From an uncultured Clostridia bacterium (GTDB lineage: Bacteria > Bacillota > Clostridia > Oscillospirales > Ruminococcaceae), in contig CALZUA010000004.1 in NCBI GenBank assembly GCA_945829235.1, forward strand, positions 124,001-188,000: a stretch of 64,000 nucleotides of DNA. The letters are read 5' to 3'. Each line of letters begins with the position of its first letter. Within the stretch, counting starts at the first letter, position 1. This document shows, piece after piece, positions 50,228 through 57,815 of the stretch. A model generated the notes under the pieces. The model searched no databases. It worked only from the letters and a program-made list of their open reading frames with translations, and was not told where the DNA came from. The position numbers and the translations under genes were made by a program.

Positions 50228-51553
50228 ATGAAAATAGTAAATTTGGTTGATGAAAACGGCAAAGAGATTAAGGTTGATGAAACCAACGTAAACGAGTTCG
50301 TTATCCGCAATGCGGTTGAGATGACGAAGGAATCGCTCCCGAAAAATGTTGGGTTCATTCCGACAGGAAAAGGCACTTCTTTAGATGCCTATACTATGGA
50401 TAATTTCACAGATATGATTATGAAAAGATATCAGGAAAATGGTCTTTTCGATGAAAACAGCAACATTCCTCAGACTAAGAAAACAACCGCTTTTGCGACT
50501 ATGCGCGCCGCACAGCTTGTTTATAATATGTGCGTGGAGCAGGAAATAAAAAGAAATATCCGCACGCTGTTTAATGAGTCTGAAATCGGAAATAAGCTTA
50601 AGCCCTCGGTTTGTGATGACTCGATAAAGAAGGTTGAAGAAACCTTTGAAAAAATGAACAACATCAGTATGAACAAGCAGTTTGTTAATTCTATTCGGGC
50701 TGCTTTCAATGAGAACTCAACATCTCGTCAGGAAATGTTCCGTTTCCTCGACCAGAGCCTGAGATATGTCGATGAAGTAAGCCAGAACGTGTTTAAAGAG
50801 GAATATGACTATGAGGACGCTTTGTACTGGGGACGCAAGAACAGAGTAATTAACAGCGAGAAAACCCTGCCTATTCACGGCGCTGTTTACGATTTTGTTG
50901 AGCCGCTTACAAACGGTATGCAATTTGGTATTTCCTACGGCGAAGGCGACATAAAGCCTCACGAATTCCTCGAAAGGTACAGAAACGCCCCCGACACTTT
51001 TGCGGATAATCTTACAGCGGAAGAGAAAAACTGGGTGGAAAAAACCTATCGTCAACTTGAGGACAACATCTCGGGAAAACAGGTTGCAAATCAGGTGGGA
51101 ACTGATAGAGTTGAGCTGACCGATTTCAAGTCGGACGGAGTTCAGATTGTTTCGGATCAGGAATTTAAAGATGCAAAGGACCACACGAAGCTTGAAGCAA
51201 GAATTATCGCGGAAATCCTTTCGGGCAAGCAGGTAACCTCTCAGCCCAAGAACTCTCAAAAACCGCCCGTTGAGATTAACCCTACGGTTGTTTGCACAAA
51301 GCCCGAGGGCATTCTTGACTGGATAATCGAATTTTTTAAGAAATTTAAGAATTTTGTAACGGAGAAGGATAAGGTTAAGGCAATGAACGACAGTCTTAAC
51401 AAGGAAAAGAGCGAGGAAGACCTCAGAGCTGACCGTCAGAAAATGGGCCTTAACGACCTTATGAAGAACACGTTTGACAAGGTAACCACGCCCCTTCAAA
51501 AGGAAGCGGAGGAGAACGTCGTAGAAATCAGCCAACCTACAATAGGACGCTGA
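50228..51553 (+). CDS. Paralogous family protein A (shared module and C-terminal tail)
   Basis: The 441-aa product starts at ATG 50228 after CAGGAGGACATTTT. It has no signal peptide or membrane helix. The N-terminal half has TTAFATMRAAQLVYNMCVEQ, the diverged counterpart of the INNIN segment of the other members. Residues about 235-385 match the shared module (IKPHEFLERY, LTAEEKNWVEKTYRQL, IIAEILSGKQV, GILDWIIEFFKKF). Near the end is RQKMGLNDLM (403-412), the shared tail motif. It has a predicted ECF-type promoter. Function is unknown; it stands alone between the WYL gene and the ABC genes. Confidence 0.75.
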   Translation: MKIVNLVDENGKEIKVDETNVNEFVIRNAVEMTKESLPKNVGFIPTGKGTSLDAYTMDNFTDMIMKRYQENGLFDENSNIPQTKKTTAFATMRAAQLVYNMCVEQEIKRNIRTLFNESEIGNKLKPSVCDDSIKKVEETFEKMNNISMNKQFVNSIRAAFNENSTSRQEMFRFLDQSLRYVDEVSQNVFKEEYDYEDALYWGRKNRVINSEKTLPIHGAVYDFVEPLTNGMQFGISYGEGDIKPHEFLERYRNAPDTFADNLTAEEKNWVEKTYRQLEDNISGKQVANQVGTDRVELTDFKSDGVQIVSDQEFKDAKDHTKLEARIIAEILSGKQVTSQPKNSQKPPVEINPTVVCTKPEGILDWIIEFFKKFKNFVTEKDKVKAMNDSLNKEKSEEDLRADRQKMGLNDLMKNTFDKVTTPLQKEAEENVVEISQPTIGR

Positions 51554-51642
51554 ATGAAGATTTCAGGCTTATCACCAAAAGATAATTGAACCCTTTTCCG
51601 GCGCGAAATCACAAAAAGCCGCTAATTGTGTATATTATAACG

Positions 51643-51686
51643 AAATCCCGCATTGCTTTCACAAATGGTTGTGCAATGCGGGATTT
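51643..51686. terminator. Bidirectional terminator
   Basis: AAATCCCGCATTGC (51643-51656) pairs with GCAATGCGGGATTT (51673-51686), with T- and A-runs on both sides. It serves family gene A and the convergent ABC operon. Confidence 0.85.
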
Positions 51687-51704
51687 TTCGTTTTGCTGTG
51701 CGGT

Positions 51705-53666
51705 TTAGTTCTGCGTTACGTTCACGCAGTTGTTGAGATATTCAATCGTGTTCTCCATCCAATCCTCAACAAATATAGTGTAAGCGATTGGACCGTATTT
51801 TATTCTTTGGAAAGCAATTTCAACCCTGTTCAAATAATTTTTATTGCAGTTCCAGTAAAGCTCGAAATTCATCTTCTCGCTGTCCTTGCGGATTGCCTCA
51901 AGGAAGCGGTTTACGTCGAATTCGGACGGCTTGAGATAAACCTTGTTTTGGGTGTTATAAGCGTCGTCGTCCACATATTCTATTTCGCTCACCGAAATTT
52001 GTCCAACCTCTGAACCCTGTTCTTTTAAGGTTTGCTCAACCTCTCCGTATATATTTTCGTACCAATTCTTGGGAGTGACAATTCTAGTCATCATCTCGGA
52101 ATAAAGCTCGGGTGAAATCCAATAGCTCCGCGTAACTATTTCACCGCTTGTGAGAAGATAATTCAGCAAGATTATATAGTCCGAGGTATCCTCCGTTTGG
52201 TGTTTCGGAACTTTTTTGTGAAGCTCGGTTATTTCGGCGATTGTGTCTTTGTCCGTGGTAAAGTTGATGCGGAAATCTGTTTTATTGTCGGGGTATTTTA
52301 AATAGTCCGCCCAAATCTGTACATCTGCTCTTACAACCTGCTCGGGTGCGGGAACAAACTCCGCTTTCCCGAAGCCGTTCGAGAACACAAGCAGTGCCGT
52401 TATTCCCGCGCAGCCGACAAGACTTCCCGCCCATTTTGCCACGGTGAGGTGGAATTTGCGGAACGCTTTTCCGCTGATAAGCTCGAGGATAATGTACACG
52501 ATAAACGTTGAGATAAGCAGTCCCAAAACCCACGCGACCGTATCATTCTGCGGGGTGTAATAGCTGGTATGTGCAAGCTTCGCGAAAACCATATTCCACA
52601 TCGGAAGCGACATCGCCAAAACCACAATTCCCGGTATAATAACCGACATTCCCTTGTAAACATACGGGCTTCCGACGCGCTCGTTTCTGCGGAATTTTAT
52701 CAGGAAATACGCGCCCACAAAGAAAATTATCGTGAGCAGAATTGCCCAAATGAGATAATCCACGCGCCAGATTGGTAAAGTGCTGTCAACGTTGCCGATG
52801 TTACTGCGACCGCGGGCGAGGTAGTTTATGCAGAAAAGTGCTGAAATTGCCAGCATACCTACGGGTGAAGTTGCTGTGGCGGGGTAATAAATTGTATCTC
52901 CGAAGGTTTCTGAGCCGTATGTGTTGTTTTCTATGATGAAAAGCGCAAGCGCGTGGATTATCGGAATTGCGATATTTATCAGCACGGGGAAGACCGCCGC
53001 AACCGCTTTTTTGCCGCTTGTCGAAATTGTAAGCAGACTGAAAGCAATCTGCATAAAGCACGCGAAAAGTCCCGCGAACATACATTGCAGAACAATCGAA
53101 GAAACCACCTCGACTATTTCGACATTTCCTGCGTTGTGCGCGCCCCAAAATACTTTCGCTTTCTCGGAAATCACGTTTGTGAAGATAATTCCGACAAGTA
53201 CCGAGATAAAATGCGGGATAATGCTCGTTGTGAAAACCGCCGCCAAGTCCGCGAAAAAGCGCGTGTTGTGGTTCACGGGGAGCGCGTAGTCCATATCAAC
53301 GGCGTTTTTGTTGTAAAGATAACGGAACGAGCGAAGCGTTGTCACAAACGTGAAAACAAACATTCCCACAAGGCAGATTCCGCCGATGACAATGCTCATT
53401 TCCGCGAGCGATTGCGCTAATCTCTTGAAGCTCAATGCTGCCTGAATTTCTTGTGTTGTAGAGTTAGTCAACGCGCTCATTTCAGAAAGTCTGATATCCG
53501 CGTCAATCCACATATTTACGAAAATTCCAACCAGCGGATAGCTTAACAGCGCGAAAATTCCCGTCATTATCATCTGCGGGCGCAGAAAGCGCAGTTTTGT
53601 GAGAAAATACGGCAGGAATTTGTAGAACGGCTTGTTTTGCAGATTAACCGAGCTTTGAGCTGTCAT
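51705..53666 (-). CDS. ABC transporter permease (ABC-2-like, large)
   Basis: The 653-aa product starts at ATG 53666 (MTAQSSVNLQNKPFYKFLPY) after GGAGGTGCTCGGAT and overlaps the ATPase gene end by 23 bp. About ten to twelve transmembrane helices occupy residues 30-480 (for example MIMTGIFALLSYPLVGIFVN), and a soluble C-terminal region of about 200 residues follows. The set with a YtrA-type regulator and an ATPase resembles the YtrABC-like exporters that respond to cell-envelope stress. The substrate is unknown. Confidence 0.8.
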   Translation of the reverse strand: MTAQSSVNLQNKPFYKFLPYFLTKLRFLRPQMIMTGIFALLSYPLVGIFVNMWIDADIRLSEMSALTNSTTQEIQAALSFKRLAQSLAEMSIVIGGICLVGMFVFTFVTTLRSFRYLYNKNAVDMDYALPVNHNTRFFADLAAVFTTSIIPHFISVLVGIIFTNVISEKAKVFWGAHNAGNVEIVEVVSSIVLQCMFAGLFACFMQIAFSLLTISTSGKKAVAAVFPVLINIAIPIIHALALFIIENNTYGSETFGDTIYYPATATSPVGMLAISALFCINYLARGRSNIGNVDSTLPIWRVDYLIWAILLTIIFFVGAYFLIKFRRNERVGSPYVYKGMSVIIPGIVVLAMSLPMWNMVFAKLAHTSYYTPQNDTVAWVLGLLISTFIVYIILELISGKAFRKFHLTVAKWAGSLVGCAGITALLVFSNGFGKAEFVPAPEQVVRADVQIWADYLKYPDNKTDFRINFTTDKDTIAEITELHKKVPKHQTEDTSDYIILLNYLLTSGEIVTRSYWISPELYSEMMTRIVTPKNWYENIYGEVEQTLKEQGSEVGQISVSEIEYVDDDAYNTQNKVYLKPSEFDVNRFLEAIRKDSEKMNFELYWNCNKNYLNRVEIAFQRIKYGPIAYTIFVEDWMENTIEYLNNCVNVTQN

Positions 53667-54540
53667 ATCCGAGCACCTCCATTTCATAAATAAATATCTC
53701 CCCGAGCGAAAGCGGAACTTCATCGTACAGCTTCGGCGAGAGTTTTTCAACCGCCGCACGAACCTCATCGCGCTCACCGCGGACAATCAGGTGAGTTATG
53801 CTGCCGATGTTTTCGATGTGCAGAACGTCAATTCCCACAAAGCTCTCTTTGGTGACGGGCGCGTCAAACGCTGTCTGAATTTTGAACACACTTCCCTTAA
53901 CGCTGTCAAGCTCTCGGTCAAAGACAACCTTTCCCGCGTGAAGCAGTCCGACTCTGTCGCAGAATTCATCGATTTCGCCGAGATTGTGCGAGCTGAAAAT
54001 AACGGTAAGTCCCGTGTCCATCATCGCGTCAATCAGCATTTGCTTGACGATAATTCGCATTGTCGGGTCAAGACCGTCAAACGCTTCGTCGAGGAACAAA
54101 TAAGGCGTTTTGCAGGCAATTCCGCAGATAACCACAGCCTGCCGCTTCATACCTTTCGAGAATGTGTTGAGGCGCTTTTTGAGCGGCAAATTCAGCGTTT
54201 TGTACAGCTTTTGCCACAGCTCCTCGGAAAACGTGCTGTAAAACCGCTTGAAGTAGTTTTTCATATCGGTGAGCGTCATATTGTTGAACTGCGCCGTTTC
54301 ATCGTTGATGAAAAACACGCGTTCTTTCATCGCCGCGTTGTCGAAAACCTCGTTTCCGTCAATCCTGATTTCGCCCGAAGCCGGTCTGTAAATCCCCGAC
54401 AACAGCCGCAAAAGCGTGGATTTTCCCGCGCCGTTTGAGCCGAGCAGTCCGTAAGCGCAGCCCTCGGGTATAGAAAGCGTTATCCCGTCGAGCGCGTTTT
54501 TCCCGTCAAACTGCATAACCGCGTCCTTAACTTCAATCAT
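53644..54540 (-). CDS. ABC transporter ATP-binding protein
   Basis: The 298-aa product starts at ATG 54540 (MIEVKDAVMQFDGKNALDGI), overlapping the regulator stop by 8 bp. It has Walker A GLLGSNGAGKSTLLRLLSG, signature-type FSKGMKRQAVVICGI, Walker B YLFLDEAFDGLDP and switch histidine FSSHNLGEI. The LSGGQ signature is diverged to FSKGM, as in many ABC-2 exporters. It couples ATP hydrolysis to the large permease encoded downstream. Confidence 0.92.
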   Translation of the reverse strand: MIEVKDAVMQFDGKNALDGITLSIPEGCAYGLLGSNGAGKSTLLRLLSGIYRPASGEIRIDGNEVFDNAAMKERVFFINDETAQFNNMTLTDMKNYFKRFYSTFSEELWQKLYKTLNLPLKKRLNTFSKGMKRQAVVICGIACKTPYLFLDEAFDGLDPTMRIIVKQMLIDAMMDTGLTVIFSSHNLGEIDEFCDRVGLLHAGKVVFDRELDSVKGSVFKIQTAFDAPVTKESFVGIDVLHIENIGSITHLIVRGERDEVRAAVEKLSPKLYDEVPLSLGEIFIYEMEVLGYDSSKLG

Positions 54541-54919
54541 CTGTACCACCGTCCCTTTCCTCGCTCACAATTTTCTCCGCAAGCGATACTATTTCATCAA
54601 AACCAACCCCTGCCGAAAACGCCTCGCGAAGCGTTTTTTCCACATTCCGAAGCGCTTCTTCCTTAACCGCGGCAGCCGTTTCCTTTTGGTCGGAAATGTA
54701 GCTCCCTTTTGCGGGAATTGAGTAAATCAGCCCCGCTTGTTCAAGCTGAGCGTAGGCTTTCTGCACCGTGTTCGGGTTTATCCCGAACTGCTTTGCCACC
54801 TCGCGCACCGCCGGCAGTTTTTCATTCGGGGAAAGCTCCCCAGCCGCCACAAGCCGCGCTATTCCGCGAAAAAGTTGCTCGTAAATCGGCGTTTTGCCCT
54901 CAAGCCGTATATTCAGCAC
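54533..54919 (-). CDS. GntR-family (YtrA-type) repressor
   Basis: The 128-aa product starts at GTG 54919 after GGAGGATAAAC. The N-terminal winged helix is clear: PIYEQLFRGIARLVAAGELS, LPAVREVAKQFGINPNTVQK and AYAQLEQAGLI. The short helical C-terminal part is typical of the YtrA subfamily, which represses its own ABC operon. A dyad AACTGTA-N13-TACAGTT sits next to the promoter -10, consistent with autorepression. Confidence 0.9.
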   Translation of the reverse strand: MLNIRLEGKTPIYEQLFRGIARLVAAGELSPNEKLPAVREVAKQFGINPNTVQKAYAQLEQAGLIYSIPAKGSYISDQKETAAAVKEEALRNVEKTLREAFSAGVGFDEIVSLAEKIVSEERDGGTDD

Positions 54920-54957
54920 GTTTATCCTCCTCTCTGAATAACTGCATTATTTGTATT

Positions 54958-55013
54958 AACTGTATTATTCGTTCTAGTACAGTTATTATAGCACGCGATT
55001 TTTGATTTGTCAA
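54958..55013 (-). promoter_or_regulatory. GntR/ABC operon promoter with operator
   Basis: TTGACA (55013-55008), 17 bp, TATAAT (54990-54985) on the minus strand. It is followed directly by the dyad AACTGTA/TACAGTT (54958-54964 and 54978-54984), a likely GntR binding site over the start of transcription. Confidence 0.8.
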
Positions 55014-55051
55014 TAGTTTTTGCAAAAAATTCTGAAATTTCTTGTTTACGG

Positions 55052-55087
55052 CATAAAAAAACTCCGAATGCAAACTGCACTCGGAGT
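55052..55087 (-). terminator. Terminator of family gene E
   Basis: On the minus strand ACTCCGA-G-TGCA, loop GTT, TGCA-T-TCGGAGT, then TTTTTTT. It ends the 793-aa gene. Confidence 0.85.
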
Positions 55088-55105
55088 ATTATTTTGTTCA
55101 AGCGA

Positions 55106-57487
55106 TTAAGGTTTGCTCATGCCAATCTGCTTTGTGGGGGCTTGCGTTTCCTTGCCGGTGGACATATTCATTTTCGGTTTGATGCCTGTAAGATCGTCTA
55201 AGGTAATTCTCGTCTTGGTTTCGGTTTGAAGCCCCTCCGCTTCCTTCATAACCCCATCAATTTCTTGTGCAACCTTTTTGTCATGCTGTTCGGTTTTCCA
55301 CAAAAGCTCGGCATTTTCGCGGGATATGCCGTCTTTCATTGCACCGGTTATGTAATTTTCCTTCTCCTGCGCGGCTTTTTCTGCTTCTGTGAGAGGTCTG
55401 TTTCTTTCAGCGGCGAGCTTTTCTTCTTGTTCTTTCTTAATGGCTTCTTGTTCTTTCTTCATAGCTTCTTCCGCGGCTTGTTTTTTGAAACCTTCGTCTA
55501 TTTTTGCATGAATATCTGCGTAATATGCTTCTTTAGCAGATTTTTCCGCTTCGGAAATCGGGTGAGCGCGAACTCCGTCTTCATAAGCATCGGTGAACGT
55601 CATAGTGTTATCGTAGGTGAAATATTTATTATAGGCTTTTTGGCCCTCGGTAACGTTTTTGTTAAAGGCATCGATGGAAGGGGTAGAATCCAGCATATTG
55701 TTTGCCGGAGTGTCATTGCCGAAAAATACGACTTTGTTTGTGTTTGCGTCATATACCACCGTTTTCATTTCGGGGTCGTTTGTACACAGGAAGTTGTTGA
55801 GGGCAGAATCGGCTAGATTTTTATTTCCGAATAAACTTTCTGAGGAGGCAGTAAATAACATTGATTTCTTGCTCAAATCATCGTTGTCAAAGAGACGCGC
55901 CAAACAGTCCACATTATTATTTATTTCATCATGGAAGAACTGCAATGCAGCCTTTCCTTGTGAAGCAAGATTGATACCACCGATATTATTCGTATATTCT
56001 CCTGACGACGCAAAAGCGGGGCTTGCAAGAAACGACAAATAATGTGACGCGGGTGAGTGTGCAGCAGTGAATTTTCCGACTTCGGAATTTACATATTTAC
56101 AAACCGCAAAAAGCCTTTGGGACGCGTCCAAAGACGTGGGGTCATTTTTGTCGAAAGCATTTCTTTCAATCGGGTATATGTTCACGGCCTGTGTCAGATC
56201 CTGAGCAAACGATCCCATAAACTCGAATTTTCCGAACTTTTGGATAATGTCATTGTAATCATTGGGATCGGGGAAATCTATGCTCTCAGCTCTCAGAGCG
56301 TCATAGCTCTTACACATAAACTTTTCGATTTTTGCGGAATGATTTAAATAGTACTCCCGATACGCCTTTTTGGTTTCGGGGTCATCCAAACCTTTTTCAA
56401 GATTATTTTTCTTGGCAAATTCATCAAAGGTCATTGTACCCATCTCTTCAACGAATTTTTTCCCCATCTCTTTACGCAGGGCGCTGTTTTCGGGTTTGGT
56501 TATCTCGTCAAGGGAAATGCCCTGAGTCATTGCGTAAAAAATAGCCAGATTAGTGCGCCTCGGAATTGCCGCTAGACCTACAAGCGAACTTGTTTTGGAT
56601 GCTCTGCCATTTTTATCTATGTATGTCAGTTTAAATTTTTTCTCAATTTGACTTGAGATGAAATTGTTGTTCGTTTTTCCGTCTTCCTGCTTGAATTGGT
56701 CACCAAAGAAATCGAGGTCCATCTGACGTCTGAGTTTAGCCAGCTTGACGGATTCGCTTGCGATCCGAGCGGTAATTGCCTGTCTTTCTGCTACGGAAAG
56801 CGTCTTGGGCTTACTGGGAACTTTTACATTGATATCATTAAGCTGATTTTGCGCGACCTTTTCTTTGGCAGCCGCCAAATCATTCTTGAATTTTGCCGTT
56901 TCTTCCTGATTGGGGGTGGTTTCCTGATAAAGATTGTCGTAATTTCTCTCACTATTGTTGGCTTTTTCAACCCTTTGGCTTAAGTCCGAAGACCTTAATC
57001 CTAACGCCTCCAATATACGGCGGAAAAAGCCGGTTTTTTTCTCCTTAATATTTTTGGAGAGGTTTGTGGTTACGGGAACAGTTTCCTGCGGCTTTAAATT
57101 GCCGTTTTCATCAAATCCGAATTTAGTCACGGCGATTTCTTTGCCTTGTAGAACGTTCGCGAGTATTTTGCTCTTGCCTGCACTGTTATCTACTTTGACA
57201 ACGGAAGTGAATTTTTTACCTGTCCCGTACAAATCTGCGGGTTTTCCATCGATAAGTATTCCAATGGCGGGGTCAATTCCCGCTTCCTTGAGCTTACTCA
57301 GTTCTTCCGCTGTGTAAAGCCCGCTAATCATATCGTCTATGCACTTCGCGCCCCAGTCGAGTTCCTCCTTGGACAATCTTGTGTCGGCAATGTCAAGAGC
57401 CGCTTTTTCGATAAATTCATCTGCATACACCTTAAGGTTTTTGCCCTGGTTTATATTAAGGACAGCTTTAGTTGTATTATTAGGCAT
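55106..57487 (-). CDS. Paralogous family protein E (large member, shared module at N-terminus)
   Basis: The 793-aa product starts at ATG 57487 (MPNNTTKAVLNINQGKNLKV) after GGAGGAAAAAGTT. Residues 18-164 match the shared module (LSKEELDWGAKCIDDM, ILIDGKPADLYG, KILANVLQGKEI, KTGFFRRILEALGL), which in the smaller members lies in the C-terminal half. Residues about 230-640 are a unique region, then a charged coiled-coil-like stretch (EEAMKKEQEAIKKEQEEK). The shared tail motif TRITLDDLT lies near residue 760. There is no signal peptide or membrane helix. It reads opposite to the other members but has the same promoter. Function is unknown. Confidence 0.75.
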   Translation of the reverse strand: MPNNTTKAVLNINQGKNLKVYADEFIEKAALDIADTRLSKEELDWGAKCIDDMISGLYTAEELSKLKEAGIDPAIGILIDGKPADLYGTGKKFTSVVKVDNSAGKSKILANVLQGKEIAVTKFGFDENGNLKPQETVPVTTNLSKNIKEKKTGFFRRILEALGLRSSDLSQRVEKANNSERNYDNLYQETTPNQEETAKFKNDLAAAKEKVAQNQLNDINVKVPSKPKTLSVAERQAITARIASESVKLAKLRRQMDLDFFGDQFKQEDGKTNNNFISSQIEKKFKLTYIDKNGRASKTSSLVGLAAIPRRTNLAIFYAMTQGISLDEITKPENSALRKEMGKKFVEEMGTMTFDEFAKKNNLEKGLDDPETKKAYREYYLNHSAKIEKFMCKSYDALRAESIDFPDPNDYNDIIQKFGKFEFMGSFAQDLTQAVNIYPIERNAFDKNDPTSLDASQRLFAVCKYVNSEVGKFTAAHSPASHYLSFLASPAFASSGEYTNNIGGINLASQGKAALQFFHDEINNNVDCLARLFDNDDLSKKSMLFTASSESLFGNKNLADSALNNFLCTNDPEMKTVVYDANTNKVVFFGNDTPANNMLDSTPSIDAFNKNVTEGQKAYNKYFTYDNTMTFTDAYEDGVRAHPISEAEKSAKEAYYADIHAKIDEGFKKQAAEEAMKKEQEAIKKEQEEKLAAERNRPLTEAEKAAQEKENYITGAMKDGISRENAELLWKTEQHDKKVAQEIDGVMKEAEGLQTETKTRITLDDLTGIKPKMNMSTGKETQAPTKQIGMSKP

Positions 57488-57525
57488 AACTTTTTCCTCC
57501 AATGCAATTTTTATTTTCGTTTGTT

Positions 57526-57553
57526 TATACGCTCGATTATCCAAAATGTAACA
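57526..57553 (-). promoter_or_regulatory. Predicted ECF-type promoter, copy 2
   Basis: On the minus strand TGTTAC (57553-57548), 16 bp, CGTATA (57531-57526), followed by AACAAACGAAAA. It is the same as copies 1, 3 and 4 even though the gene is inverted. Confidence 0.75.
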
Positions 57554-57698
57554 TTTTTTTGAGAAATTGTCCCGTTTATTCGATTTGGAACGAAATGTAG
57601 ATAGCACGGAACGAAATTAACCAAGAAAATGTAAAATCTTTTTAAGATTTTTTCTGAATTTTGTATATATTTACAAAATCCGTCAAAATAACCCGATA

Positions 57699-57716
57699 AC
57701 TGTCCGAACGGACAGT
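57699..57716. promoter_or_regulatory. Palindromic operator candidate upstream of LuxR-type gene
   Basis: ACTGTCCG-AA-CGGACAGT, 8-bp perfect arms, sits about 100 bp before the LuxR-type start and about 150 bp before the ECF promoter of gene E. AT-rich promoter-like boxes follow it. The other sequence in this 328-bp gap is AT-rich without a gene. Confidence 0.55.
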
Positions 57717-57815
57717 AGATTTTGGAATTGTTTTATTCTATAATATTATATAGATATGTGTATAATTAGGATAAAGACGGGTTTATTCTGATGTGGAAAG
57801 CAGTGAGGTTGGGGT

